Below the pieces are notes generated by a model, which did no database searches, was not told where the DNA came from, and worked only from the letters and a program-made list of their open reading frames with translations. A stretch of 64,000 nt of DNA from Centropus unirufus (lineage: Eukaryota; Chordata; Aves; Cuculiformes; Centropidae). The position numbers and the translations under genes were made by a program. This document shows, one piece after another, positions 27,898 to 42,000 of this stretch (the stretch's first letter is position 1; each line of letters begins with the position of its first letter). The stretch lies in assembly GCA_013397695.1 (NCBI GenBank), contig VYZI01000236.1, forward strand, positions 728,329 through 792,328, written 5' to 3'.

Positions 27898-27946
27898 ATG
27901 TCTCAAAATATAGAAATATATTCCAACACCATATTTTAAAGAATAA

Positions 27947-27967
27947 CATCATAATAATAATAATAAT
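27947..27967 (+). repeat. (ATA/AAT)n trinucleotide repeat in BMP5 3' UTR
   Basis: About six ATA units, inside the probable BMP5 3' UTR. On the transcript strand this is (UAU)n. Confidence 0.85.
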
Positions 27968-29506
27968 CTTCAGTTTCTTATTCTCAAAATGGTACACCAT
28001 TATTTAAAAATATATTACTTAATGTACCCAAAATTTAGTTTCATCAATTTCTATTTAGAATAAATTGAGTTAAAAAAACCATATCCATCTACCCAGTTTG
28101 TACAGAAACCAGTAAATATTTTGAAGGCAACCCAAGAATTTAACCCTTTCAAAATGGTTATTCTGTTGGAGACATTATATTTTACTATACACCCTTGTGC
28201 ATGAACTGGTATCAAACATATATGTATACAAAGTAGAAGTGTGAAATGAAACCGTTGTATTAAGGAGAAAGGGCTTACAAGACTGAAATCAGAACTCCAT
28301 TTTTTTAAATGCGTGTTTGCAAAAAAGAGAAGTATATGTTAGTCCAATAGAAAGATAAAATAAATTAGTTTCTGCAAAAAGACAGCTACCCATTCACATG
28401 CATACACACAGTGACGCGCACACACTGATTTTATCAGTCTGTAATAATCTGAGTTTACTGAAATACACTTCCAATAACCAGAGAAGTCAGAGTTTACATG
28501 AACAGACTGTCTAAGGAGAAAGTGCTATGTCCTATTCATTTTTTAACAACAGTGAGAAATGTTAAGTTGAGAATTTTTAATCAAGGTAACTCATGATAAG
28601 GGCATATATGATAAATAGCCATGTAGTAAAGAGAAGATAGAGTTCATATTTCTCATTTCCTTAACTCTAAAACAAAGGGATGTCCAAAGACGTGAAATAT
28701 GGAAAATTAAATATAAGCATATGGGTAATGGTGGTGAGAATGATAATTAGTTGTATAATTCACAACCACAGGATTTGATTTGAAGCCAAAAATTTAGGAA
28801 GATCACAAAATATTTATATGGATTTAAGAATTTTCAAAGTTATGATAGTTAATGTTTCCAAAAAGGAAAGATCATCCTACATCTCATGATTTAAACCCAT
28901 TTCCAATAGAAAAGCAAATGAACAGCAATTGGGCTGCAAATTACCCAGTAGGTCATTATGAAAGGTGTTTTTTGTCCTTGACTGAAAATAGCTGCTGACA
29001 AACACACCCGGAAGTGGAAGCTAGATAAAGCAAAGCTGTTCCATACCCTGTCTTCAGTATATTTTCTGTATGTGATAATGTGTATACAATGAGAAGGCTT
29101 GTGTGGTATCTTTTCCCTATTTTACCTTATACTGTTATTACAAAAATACTTGTTAGAGCAGTGTGATATGTAATAGACTGATATGATTTGAGGTAAGAAT
29201 GTTGTAGTTCAATATTTAGTGTTAACTTGGAAAGTCATATATAGAGGCCAGAGTTTGGAGCTTCAAGAGTTTTGCGAACTCTGCAACCCACAAGCCAAGA
29301 AGTAACAAACTCCTCCAGTTACACTCATCTTGTTAAAGAAAATAATCATAACAATTATGTGCAATCTTTTAGCTTCTATTTTCTATGTACTATTTATTTA
29401 TTTAAAAGCCATTCAACGTTTCACTTTTTCTAATGGAGCAGAACTTGTAAAAGAAAAAATATGTTTAGCCAAGAAGTTTTGTTTAGATTCTTTTCTGTGC
29501 CTTTTC

Positions 29507-29841
29507 TAAATAAACACACCTCCACAGTTTTCATTGGCACAACATGACCAAACGTATTTCAGTTCCGTTAACAATATGAGGCAGTTACAGAAATTCTGAG
29601 GTTTCCAGCTTTAGAAGAATCTATACAAAGGCTTTACTTAAAAATATTTAAATGGAATGAACTAGATTCCAGTACGGTCAATTGAAAAGTTGGTTTCTAC
29701 TGCATTGTAAGGTGACCCATAAAATAAATGGTTTTGAAATTTTGCTCATACAAAAGAAACTATATACTTTTAAATAAATAACAGCTACTATATACATTGC
29801 ACTGTACATTTAAATGAGAGATGACATGAAATGGAATAAAT
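29507..29841 (-). promoter_or_regulatory. AU-rich element cluster in BMP5 3' UTR
   Basis: Seven AUUUA pentamers on the transcript strand lie within 335 nt (plus-strand TAAAT at 29507, 29649, 29725, 29771, 29775, 29811 and 29837). Two overlap at 29771-29779, and the wider site contains the nonamer UUAUUUAUU (29781-29773). This arrangement resembles destabilising AU-rich elements bound by ZFP36, HuR or AUF1 proteins. Function is inferred; the UTR is AT-rich so some pentamers will be chance. Confidence 0.45.
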
Positions 29842-29937
29842 TTAGGACTGCCTTTTCATCAGTAAGGCTGATATCTTGACTTTATTGCAATTCTGAATAA
29901 AACCTTCTGCTTTAGATTATTTTTTTTTATTATTATT

Positions 29938-30087
29938 CTAGTGGCAGCCACATGAACGCACCACCATATTCCTGTATTTTTTTAAAATAACATTGGAACT
30001 GTCATCAAAGTAGAGCACGGAGATTGCATTCAGTTTTGTTGGTGCACAGCATGGCTTTGGTACATGATCAGGGAACATCAAATGAAC
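29938..30087 (-). CDS. BMP5: BMP5 coding exon 7 (C-terminus and stop)
   Basis: The terminal coding exon is 150 nt: 49 codons and the stop TAG at 29940-29938. It reads [18 protein letters not shown] through [13 protein letters not shown] to the invariant C-terminus MVVRSCGCH. The CC pair supplies the inter-chain cysteine and one knot cysteine; CGC supplies the last two. The acceptor CTTTCAG ends at 30088. An AT-rich 3' UTR follows directly. Confidence 0.96.
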
Positions 30088-33000
30088 CTGAAAGACAGAT
30101 AAATACATAGCTCATATATCAAACAGAGAGGTACAAGGACAACGTCAGTGCAAAACATGTCTTTGCAATTCATAGAGTGTTGCGGTCCCAGATTTCTCTG
30201 TTAGCAACTTTAAAGCAAAGTTTATATCCAGAAAGTTGCTCTGGTTTTGATCGTATGGGCAGTTATACAATAACAGCAAATGCAGAGATAAATGAGGAGG
30301 AGTGTCCAAGAGAGAAAGCTGGTTTTCAGAAGAAATTCAGAAAAGCGTCGGCGTTAGGTCACTACTCAGGAAACATAATGCTAATACCATCTTTGCTGAG
30401 GATAGTGCTATTAGCATAAAGCACGGGGTTAAGTCCTATGTCTCACCAGGACCCCAGCACGTGCTAAAATACTTTCCTCTGTCAATGTCTCAGCATGGAA
30501 GAAAGTGCTGCAGAAAGCAAAGGTTGTGCAGGCAAAGGCTCCTACTGAAACTGTTGCCAGCCAGTGAAATGGTAAAATGGTGTGCTCGGACAGCATGAAT
30601 GTATTTTAAGGTCTTATCTAGGTATCTGTGGATCCAATTCTACTTCCACTGAATTCAAATTAAATTCTTAACATGAGTGCCAGCTGGACATAAGATCTGG
30701 GGAAATGGCTGAGGCATAGAAGGCTTTATGTACAAACACTAGGCTGAAATAAATCAATGAAAGGTTAAAGAGAAGGAAAAGGGTTTTGAACGGCATCCCA
30801 GAATGAACAAGATCTAGTGGAAATATCTGAAAACGGGGGAAATACAAGTTCTTTGTACTTGAAAGAAGGTCGGATATAATGTTCTACACATGCTGAAGAT
30901 TTGGAAACTGGGGAGACCTGAAAAGAGGGAGTTGTAATAGATAGAGCAAGAGATTATTAAGGTATGGATGAAGATTTCAGCAGTAATAGGTTTCATTTGT
31001 ATGTTAAGTCTTTGTAAATCTGTTGGAGCCATCTGTCTTGCAGTGATATAAGCCCAGAGCCTTTGCCAGACAACAGAGAACAGTCTATCAGGAAACGATT
31101 TTTACGTAACTGTTACCATGAGAAGGTCTTTTGAAATGAGCAATAATAAATCCTGAAGTAGCAGTTTAGGAAGGGTTTAGACACACATTTAAAAACAGTT
31201 TAACAAATGAATAGCAAAGCGCTAGAGAAAAGAATGAATGTGCTTGGTCCAGGCAGATGTTTGCTCTATGGTAACTCCTGGTTCCACCAGCCCCTGCCAC
31301 CCCAGCTGGGAGCTCCATGGCCCTGCCAGCCCTGCACGACCGTGATGTGCACAGCCTTTTCAAGAGTGAGCTGGGAAGTCAGTGCCAGTTGACCTGCTGC
31401 TCCAGGGACCGGCATGACCAGGAGGTCCGTGCTACTCCACGGCCTGCTCAGAGGGTGATGTGAAGCAGGCAAGGAGAAGAAACATTTATAATCCATTAGA
31501 TGCAGTCTATCTTGTATTTATATGCATACGTATCATCTATCTGCCTATATTCGCTCTCTGAAAAAGGAGAGAGGTGCTAGCCCAGTATTTCTCCTATCCT
31601 TGTTGCAAAAGAAAAAAAAGTCAGTAAAGTTTGGAGGGGTACCAAGGAACATTTATTTCCCAACATGAGAGGGCTTTTTTAGAATGGTGTAATCAGTATG
31701 GCTGGGAGATGATTACATTTGGATTAGGGTGGGGTGTATGAATAATTGTTTCCCAAGCTATCCCCATGTGCACACCTTGTGTAAATCTGAATTTTATATA
31801 ATTTAAACCAGAAAGCAGTCAACTACTGCTATCTCATCTAATTTATGTGCAGTTAAAATTTAATTAGCTTCATGATTTTTTGGCTGCGTAACTGGTTGCA
31901 TGTACAGTACATGGAGAAGGAGGCACACAATTACAAAAAGGCCATAAAAAGAAAGGAAAATTTAAGAATCCAATTTAAAAGATAGGATAAACGACACAAA
32001 TTTATTAGGAATGGAAAAAATTAACCATTTTTTGAAAGGATAGACACAAAAGAGCAAGTAGAACGGGGCCACTTGTTATTTAACAGTCCATAACTGTAGG
32101 AGAGAATCCTAACCTAGAGATCTCACTGATATTTGCAACATTTCTGGATGCGTAATGCTAAACTAGTTTTTTGCTGACCTATGTCTTTTCAGCTCAGGAT
32201 TGTGTATATGCTGTTCTTCATAGTCTCCTAGGCACATTGTTATATTCCATGCCAACAGGCATTTTCTGTTCCCTTTCATCTGAACCCTTTACCACACTTC
32301 TATTTATTTCCAGCCTGTAACATTTTCCCTCTTTTTTGTAAACCTTGCTGACTTGAACTCCAATAGAGGAACAGTGTTGTGTTGGTGGCTGGACTTAGAA
32401 AAGGTGTCTAAAGGAAAAGCTGAATGGAAAGGAAAAGTTCTCAGCATATGCTGAGGTTTTAAAAATCTCCCTCTCATGTAGAAATGGCAATTTTCACAAG
32501 CAGATTTTTTTTATCTATCAGGACAAAATCAATATTTGTGTGTTTCTGGATTATTTTTTTTTGAGTCCTTAGGATTTTTCCCCGCCGAGGAAGATAATAG
32601 TTGCACTCGTTTCTGAAGGGGGAAAGATTTTTCAGGCACAGAATTTTTTATATCAAATAAAAAATTGTTACCAGCATCCATGAACAGCGTATCAGTGTAG
32701 TCTGATGGCCAGGATACTTTCCTACTGCCAGTTTAAATCTGAGGAAGCCTTAAACCCGTGTTTCTTTAATTGTACTTGAGCGCCTTGACCTTTCCAGAAA
32801 CTAATTAGGGATGGCAACCCCTTTCCTGTTCTGATTTCATACTCCCACTTCCTCCTTGTGTATCATCTCTCATGCCTCTGCTTGTTAATCATTCTGCTAA
32901 TACTGACGCTATTCCGAGCCAGTTCTGCAGCTGGCACAGGTGAAAAATCATAACCAGGCATTGGACTCCAGTATTACATTCAGGCATAGCCTAAAGGCCT

Positions 33001-36000
33001 TGATTTCTGCAGGTGCTGAGTTAATGCTGCTGGTGTAGAGGAGGCCTGGCCCACTGCTTCATCTAAGATCATCTTTTTGGCTGCTACAGTTGTTGCATAG
33101 GACTAACATAAGAACTAGTAGAGGCAGAAAGCTGGCTGCAAATCCCCTTTTACAAGTACCAGGCAGAGCAACAGATCCAAACAAACTTATTTATAAATTG
33201 CATTTGTTAGCCAGGCATGACTGAAGACAATTTCTTGCATACAAATTAATCTGCTTGAAAAGCTTCGCTTTAAATTACGGTTTAAGCATCTCTGCCAACA
33301 GTTGACAACAGAGTTCTACAGAGTGGCCAAGTATCAACATTTCTGGATGGTACAGCATGTAGATGTTAACATGAAGCTTCAATAAGCTGCAAAAAATCTC
33401 TTGAAAGTGAGACTAGGGGCCCCTTTTTGTTCTTGTCTACACAGTTCTCGTAGGGTGACACAGGTTTCTCATGTGTTATTGCATTTGAAATGGAAGGGAA
33501 ACCTACCACACAGGACACTTTGGACAATTAATGTTCTCTCCAGCATAACCATCGGAGCACGTCTTTTAAATGGATTATCATTTACCCCAAAATAATCAAA
33601 ATCCAATAGTAATAAGCAGAGAAAGACATCTCCTGTGCCAAGACACTTAGAACTGCAAAATGGGCAAGCATAACAGAGGCAGAGACATACCAGAGTCTGA
33701 ACGATGGCATGGTTTGTTGCATTCATGTGGGCATTGAGGGGGAAAGAACATTCTCCATCACAGTAAAAGGCAGCATAGCCTTCTGGTGCAATAATCCAAT
33801 CCTAAAACAAGTACAAATAAATCCACTCAATATTTTTTTTCTCACTTCGGAGTTTAAATCTATATCAAGCTAATGAAGACAAGTAGACTTTGTAATGTGG
33901 CATGTTAAATTGTTCTTTCTTGCAATAAAAAAGAGAAGTGTTTGCTTTGTTCATGCAAAACTCAGATGAAAATTAAATTAAACTTAGAAATCTGTACTGA
34001 ATACCAATTAACGAGTCTGCAAGGGAGGTTAAAGATCCTAATAGGTTTGTCAAAATACTCGCCTTCCCAAACTGAAAATCTTGAGCACTTCTTAGTGCAG
34101 CAAAAATAATTAAAATGCATCATCTTTTTTCAGCATACTCAATAGCATTAATTGTATTAGTATGTGAGACTTACGGTTACTAGGGATTGCCTATTGGAAT
34201 GTCACTGAATCATGCATTTTTAGTATTTCAATTAACACACCAAGGGGAAAAGACTGCAACAGTGAAAATGGTTTAAAATGTCAATGAAAACTATGTCTTT
34301 ACTTTAATGAAATGTATGTGTTCAGTATGTGTTTAGTTTACAGTATCACTTTGGCTTTCCAACTGAAACTTTGAATTCTTTAAGTCATTTTTGAAAAAGA
34401 AAAAAAAAAAAGAAAAGAAAAAATCTCCTTTTCTCTTTTTTTCGCCTCACTTTTTTTCATCACTTTTTTTCTGAGCACCCTGCACGTGTTAGGATATATC
34501 TGAATTTTTTTGTTGCAAAAATTGAAAAAAAATTGTGGTACCTGGAAAAATGTGTGATCTACAGAAAGACAAGATCTCCTTTGTTCAATAACCTAATGTC
34601 ACATCAATACCCCAAGCCTGCTCGCTAGCCTTGGACAGGGTGATTGTGCTCTGCTGATCAGGGAAAACACTGTCTGCCTACTTCTTCAGGCTGCTCTGAG
34701 GATAAATATACGACAAAAATCAGGCCAAGTAATGAAGCCATATGAAAAACTGATCTAGATACATAAAGGATGATCTGTCACTAAAGAGATAGCGCCTTTT
34801 TTCTCCTTCTAGACTTATTCTGTCATGGAGAATTATTACAAAATAATTAAGAGAAATGTGAAATGCAGAGGCAGCCATCTCCAAGTTCCTACCTATATAT
34901 GCAATATGCCTAGGTTATAGGCTGCTGGTAGCCTTTTCTTTATTTATTGAAAGCTCCTTGTTTTCCAGAAGAAAACCCTAGATTGATCTCTATTTTCTGT
35001 TCTTATAATGCTCTGCTTGTGTATCTACAATCTTTTACTACAAGTACCTTCTTTTATTTTTTTTTTTGTTACCGTATGTCAAGATGAAATTACATGCCCT
35101 AGAAATTACATAAACTTGGCTATGGTGTTTTTATAAAGACCACCGAGAAGTGATCCAAGCTCCAGTTCCCTATGGACCTTCCACTAGTGAAATCTCTCTG
35201 ACTTGCAGTAGGCAGCATTGAACCAGGGAGAATTCAAGTGCAAATTTCAAAAACTCAGTTGCTCAGTGGAGGGATTTTGGTTTAATTTTTTTCCAACCTA
35301 CTCATATCTTGAGTAATAGTTCAGATTTATATTTATATAAATGATCCAAATCATAAAGGCATAAGTTTATGCGAAATATATGAAAGAAAAGCAGCCAAAA
35401 AAGGTAAATGCAAAATGCATTGAAAAACTTTGTCTTTCATCAGTGGAATGCCAATTACCATGAGGAAAACAGACTGAAAATAATGGTAAAATAGATTGTC
35501 CTGATTTAGATAGATTAGATAGATTAGAAATGATAGGAAACAGCATTTATAACCATACCTGCCATCCTAAGTCTCGGAAACTCACGTAAAGTTCATGTTT
35601 CTTACATGCTTGCTTTTGCTCACTTGTGTTATAATCTACGGGGAGAAAATAACAATTAAAAATAATAATTAGAAATTCTTTAGAAGCATTGCTAGAACCA
35701 ATAAGATTTATCTGTTTTTGAGCTCCTGACCATCCTGTACAAAGGAAAGGAACACATATATAGTTATTTATATTCCTAGGATTGTCACTTATATTCCTAG
35801 GTTTGATCATAAAGCCAGTGTAAATTTGAACATTCAGAATCAGCAGTGTCCACCAGGTACTGTTTCTGTACAGGGGCAAAACGATACATTCAATATTGGG
35901 AGAAATGGATTTACAAGATGTCTATCTGCTAGCTAGCTGGGTAACAACTCTGATACTATGCAGACACCAAATCAAAGGACAACAAGTGAGATCTTGATCC

Positions 36001-39000
36001 GAGATATGGAGAAGTTGCCAGGTAAAGAATGTAGCCCAGTTTAGAAGCAATAAAAATTGTCCTGAAACAACAGAATTTCCCAGTCTGGTATTTAAACATT
36101 AGCACATTTTGTATTCTTTCATTTTTTACCGTATTTTCTGGAGAGATTCACCACTTGATGATCTTTAGTTAGTAATACTAATGTAAACAAGTAGGTTAAT
36201 ATGCTTTTTAAAGGCCTGAATATTTCCACAGTTAAAGGCCACACAGAGCCTTCCATACATGTTTCTCAAAAAAAATCTTAATCCTCGAAAAAATGTAGTA
36301 GTTGTTCCTTATTGCCTCTGGGTATTGTTAGTACCCCAGAGTGCACTGTAAGCTACTACTTAGTGCTATTGTAGTGGTGTCATCAGTGAGGCATGTAAAG
36401 GAGCAGGGAGGACAGGCTGTCTCCTCTGATTCCATTTAAAAAAATGCTTGAAGTGGCATTTTTGGACCAAAATAACCATTCCAGCTGAAAAAAAAAATAC
36501 AGCATTGGCTGAAACTCACAACAATGACAGGAAAAGAACCCCAAACAAACAAGGAAGACACTGAAGAAGAACCAAAACCTCCAATTTCAGGAACAGAGTT
36601 TTTTTAAGGAATATTACCATTTAAAGACTTGAGGCAGAGATAGGTGGGACTCTGTTTAAAAATTCCTGGAAAACTAAGAGAACTTTGTTTCACATAAAAT
36701 GAAAGACAAGGAGTTCTACAATCCCTGAGATAACCTGTTGCAGTGTTTTGCTATCCTTGTAGAAAAGTCTTCCAAATAGCTGGCCTAAATGAGCTTTTCT
36801 GCAAATTTGCCAACTGTTTCCTGTCAAGTGCCCTGACTGGTGCGATCTTTTCTTTGCTGATTTCTCTTTAGTTTCTCGGTGCCATTCTGAAGACACAATG
36901 ACCAATATTGAATGCAGTGCCAAGAAAAACAATTATTTTCTACAATTTCCAGAATATTTCTAGCAGTACATCACAGAAAACGAATTTTACAGCAAAACTG
37001 CACTGTCAAATGTTTAACTTCACATCCATTTTTTAATATACTCCTGCATTGTCCCCTTAGGATTGTATTGTACTTATGCCAATCAGTGAATAAAGAACAG
37101 ATTGTGGGTGAGTAGCTTGATGAGAACTGCAGCATGATTTAGCTGCAACAGCGATGATACAGTGGAGTTAGGATTTATAAGAGATGACCAAGATCAATAA
37201 CAGCCTTGCAATCCTGGACTTCGGGAAAACAGATTTAGATAGAACCCAAGCAGACAAACAAATGAAGGCTGAAGGTGTACTTTTGACAGTTTCCTCTCAG
37301 TCGTGACATTTTCATATTTAACAAGTATAGAAGTTTTTAGCACTAGAATGTACCAGAAGTCACAGAATTACTAAGTTGGAAAAGAGCTCTGAGATCATCG
37401 AGTCCAACCATACCTGTCCACCACTCAACCATATCCCTAAGCACCTCATCTATCCATCTTTTAAATACATCCAGGAATGGTACGCCACCACCTCCCTGGG
37501 CAGCCTGTTCCAGCAACTGATGACCCTTTCAGGGAAAAACTGCTTCCTAATCTCTGACCTGAACCTCCCTTGGCACAGCTTGAGGCCATTCCCCCTTGTC
37601 CTATCCCCTGTCACTTGGAAGAAGAGACCAGCACCCATCTCTCTACAACCACTTTTCAGGTAGTTGTAGGCAGTGATGAGCTTTATCATTTTATTCTTAA
37701 ATATGGAAATGTTATGACAGAGAAAACTGGCAAAAGCACATCTTCAGCCTTCATTTGTTTGTCTCTTTGGGTACTATCTAAATCTGTTTTCCTGAGGTCC
37801 ATCCACTTGGAAGAGATAACCTGAATAATAAATGTATAAGTCATCATACACATCTATTCATTGCATCAATACTCTGAATTATTTGAATAGAGGTTAATCT
37901 GTGGTGGATGAATAGTCACACTACAACACCTGATACAATGATCTGCATCTCTTATGTGGACATGCATCTGCAAACCATCTAACCCATGTTTGTACAAAGA
38001 AAATAAGACTTGGGCAAATTTGTATTCCTTCCTCAAATTCTATCTTTCATATAAAACAAGTGTTGCATGTAATGTAACATTTCATATAAGTATCATATGT
38101 GATGTTTATAATGAGACCTGGTGCCAAGATCCAATTTCACATGCTGTAGCTTCAAGGCCCCTATGCTTATTACATCAAGGATCAAAACCGTAGGCTATTG
38201 TGGCTGAGAAAACATTGCTCCTTAGCTATGCAGGGACTGCAGCTGGAGTCCAAAACCTTACATAGCAGAAAGCGCTGTAGAAGGAACACAAAAAAAAATA
38301 TTTTTAAGAAATTTAATGAAGACTTTTTTTTGCAAGGGAAATAAAGACTTAGAGATGTACATATGTATACTATCACAAAGTACTGTTATTTTCATTAACG
38401 TGTGACACCAAACAATAAAATACAAGAAATTCAGAGTTCTGTATTGTTTTCTAATTTCATCTCTCTCCACTATTACCAAGACCTATATAGTTTTGTTTTT
38501 CATTCTAGGTAATGTTAACAAAAAACCAAACAGCCTCTATCTTAAGGAACAGTAAGGTGATCTACTCTGGGACCAAGTTGTCTTGTTTTGACATGGTTTT
38601 CTTTTTATCTACAGTTTAACAACTGGGTAAGTAATACAAAGTTCAATCCTCTATTCCTAGCATGCAGGTGGAGTCTGAAAGCTGTTTCATTTTTTTCTGC
38701 CTTTGCATTGCATTGAAATAATCTTCTCTTGAAGATCTTAGCAACACAGGGATGGCTGACCCCAAATCTGTCAACATTTACCCAGCTGTTATAATAACTG
38801 ACACATATAAATTTGTTAAATCATGCTGTGTTTGTGTATATCTTCATGAATAATTCAAAAAATGTGTTGTCCACTGTAAGAGAAGAACTGAGTTATGCAT
38901 TGTGTCTTTCCTTTCTGATGTGCTGAGAATACAGTAAGATAATCGCTGAGGTCCCAGAATTTAAAAAAGAATGTGGTAGAAGGAAGAAGGCATAAAACAA

Positions 39001-42000
39001 AAGGGAAAAGGTAAAGAAAAATTACAAAAAGCAAGGGTAAAAGGAAGGAGAAAGAGAAAAAAAAACAAAATGGAAAAAGGGGCAAAAGACAGAAAAGGAA
39101 GAAAAAAATCAAGGGGAAAAGGAAGTCTTGACTGTGGGAAAGTTGGGATCTATGTGCGGAGAGAAGTGTAGCAAAAGCCTGGGACACATGAATGACAGCC
39201 TTACTATCTGGGTCTGGCCACATAACCTCTGGCCATGTAGATGAACATTTTTCACTGTCAATATCAGGCTTAGATTCTCTAGATATAGGATTATGGAACA
39301 ATATTGGAAACAAGGACCTACATCATTCAATTACATTTGTCCATCACAGTGTCATTTACATCAACAACATCATGCATCACAGGATAGATGAGAATTCAAT
39401 ATGGCCTATTGACAGAATTCCATGAGTAAGGTGATAAGCAAAAATCATTGGATTTTTCTTTAGTTTAAATATGAACAGATGAACTTTTCAGGTTCTGCTT
39501 GTGACTGGAAACTGTGGAGAACTAAGAGAATGGGCTTTCTTCCACAAGCCTGCAGGGATACAGTATATCCACTTCAATTGTATAATTCCTGGGGCTGGAG
39601 AATAGGAGGAAAAGAACATAGCTTTTCCCTTGTAATAGAGTCTTCCCATGGAAGGGATGCCTGTATTCTGCCAAGATGCAAAGGTCTGGGAATAACGATA
39701 TGTTGCCTCCTTCATGGATTTTTTTTGTACACTGGAGCATCTGGATGAAATCTGCACATTGCCTTTGTAGCAGTGTTCTCGGCTGCGGATTTTAATGATT
39801 ATTGTTGAAATAGTTATTAAGAGGAAAAGTTTTTTACTCACTTATAACATGAAAAGTCACATCATTGACCATTAATTGTACGGAAATAAAAGAAGCTTTC
39901 CGGTAATACGGGGACAGTTAAAGCAAATTTCAAAGCAAGAAGAAGAAAAAAAAAGGATGATCGGAGCCGATTTGCTGTTGTGCAGGAGCTGCTCCGCTGA
40001 AGGGGTTTTGCTGCAGAAGTTGTTGTTCTGTTAGGTTGTGCTTACTTACCTGCCTTCAGCTCTGCCACCTTTTCCAGCCTCCCCATATCTTGCTGCCTCC
40101 ACCTCCAGTCAGAGGTCGCTGTCCCTGCCTTTGATGCAACTGCATATGCAGCTCCTTTTTAACCTAATTTTGCTTCAACAGTATAGTTTTCCTGAATTGC
40201 AACCTGTTTTTGGCAGACATCTGGCATGGATCAACATATATAGTGATCCACCTCTACTGAAGTGAATTAATTTAGATCAAGCATCATCTAGCAAGCTTAA
40301 CCTATGGGCATGCTTAAACAACATCTGAATTACAAGAAGCTCAGTCAATTTTTAACCTGCATTACTTAAAAAAAAATTATGAAGAAATTTAGCCAGTTAA
40401 TGAAGAGAGAACATTTAGTCAACATCACTTTGTGAATAATGAACTATTTAAAAAAGGTTACTCCTCTATAGGTCATGTAATTTCTTTTTCTTTTATTAGC
40501 AAAAAGCAAAAATGTTATTAATAATCTAGTCTGGAACTTCTTTCATTTTTTAATTGTAACTGCTCTGTTTTATAATAAGGGGCTAGTATTTAATAATGCA
40601 GATGAGCTATTTGGGGTATAGTTATACAGAATATTAGAAATTCTGACGATACTAAAAAAGACAACCCAAAATAAAAACCAGTTGTTAATAGAGATCCCTA
40701 ATTTCTTAACAAATACTACAGGCTTTACAAAGGCTACAGTCCTCAGAACACATCCTTCTCTCTGTGCTATCTGATGCAAAATGAACTATGCTTTGAGTCC
40801 TTCTCAAAAACTAGAGAAATAACACAGTATTTTTTAAAATCTATTCATCATAAGCAAATAAAATTGAAACTATTACTAAAGCAGTAGATTAAAACCTTTT
40901 TTTCAGTATATGCTTTAATACTAATTTTTAACCATAAAGTAGGATTTTATTACAGTAGATCACCAGGCAAACTTTAAATAAATTTTGAAAGATAAGTTAT
41001 TTCATAATTTCTATTACTTCTTTAGCAAGAAGCACTTGGTGTTTTTTTGAGGCAAAATTCATCTCTGTGCAGAAGATCAGGGAAACGCTCATGCACTACA
41101 TTAGAGGAGTCTTTGGTCTGCCTCTTTCTGCATTTGGAGATGGATATAAGTGCTCACTGTAATTCTCCACAAATGAATGAGTTATACTCCAGGGCTGATT
41201 TCTTTGCACTAAATGCTAATTTTCTTACTTGAAGACATCCTCAGCATTTGAGAATAGCATCTATATTGAGGGTTTGATATGCTAGTACTACATCTGCCAT
41301 GATATTAGAAAGATACATTTTCACACCCTGTTGCCCAAAAAGTAGAATTTTCCTTTTGAAAAATGAGAATCTTTAGAAAATGAATTTGTGTCTCTGGCTG
41401 AATAAGTACTCAGGAAAGAATTGGAGCAAAACTTGCTCTAGTGGAACTAAGAACATTTTCACATGCTTTATTGTAAATAAGGGATCAGATTCACTCCATT
41501 TCAGGAATATCCTCTGTATTTACATGAATGTGTGTAAGCTGAACTCATAAACAGTTTACACTTTTGCAGATTGATTAAATTTCTTTTTTTGTAACATATT
41601 GCTTCTTCAAGTGACAGGCAATTAAACTGCGTTCTGCTAGGCTTCTTAGACAAGCAGTTGAGATGCAATCCGTCTCTCTATTCTCTCGACCTTTTTTCTC
41701 ATGTGTAGCAAAGATCTCATCCAGTTTCCTATTAGGTGGGACTAGTTTCAAGATCATATGCAGCCTTTTCTAAACTATTCCATCATAGCACCTTCTAGGA
41801 GCCCACGGTACATGTAAGGGACCTGTCTCACAAAAGGTACAACATGTTCAGGGCCAGTATGACAAGGTTATATAACAAGGAAGAGAGGTTTAAGCAAAGC
41901 TAGAAGGGTAGGTAGAAATGGTGTGGGAACCAAGTGTATGACAGTTCAACCAATGAGCAGTATCTTGTTGAGCTGCTGAGTCCACTGCATATCAGCAGGT

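Larger units (their letters stand above)
27866..29937 (-). other. BMP5: BMP5 3' UTR (probable extent)
   Basis: This AT-rich stretch follows the BMP5 stop on the minus strand and has no other gene. A minus-strand AATAAA at 27897-27892, followed by a T/TG-rich sequence, is a plausible polyadenylation signal and would give a UTR of roughly 2 kb. That is in the range I recall for mammalian BMP5, but the end is inference. Other AATAAA hexamers on the same strand lie at 29886-29881, 29398-29393 and 27679-27674, so shorter or longer forms are possible. AUUUA pentamers cluster in the first 430 nt. Confidence 0.55.

Noticed and set aside
38855..39313. 152-residue minus-strand open frame rich in Phe, Leu and Pro
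   Set aside because: It runs through the purine-rich low-complexity tract inside BMP5 intron 4, and its composition follows the tract.
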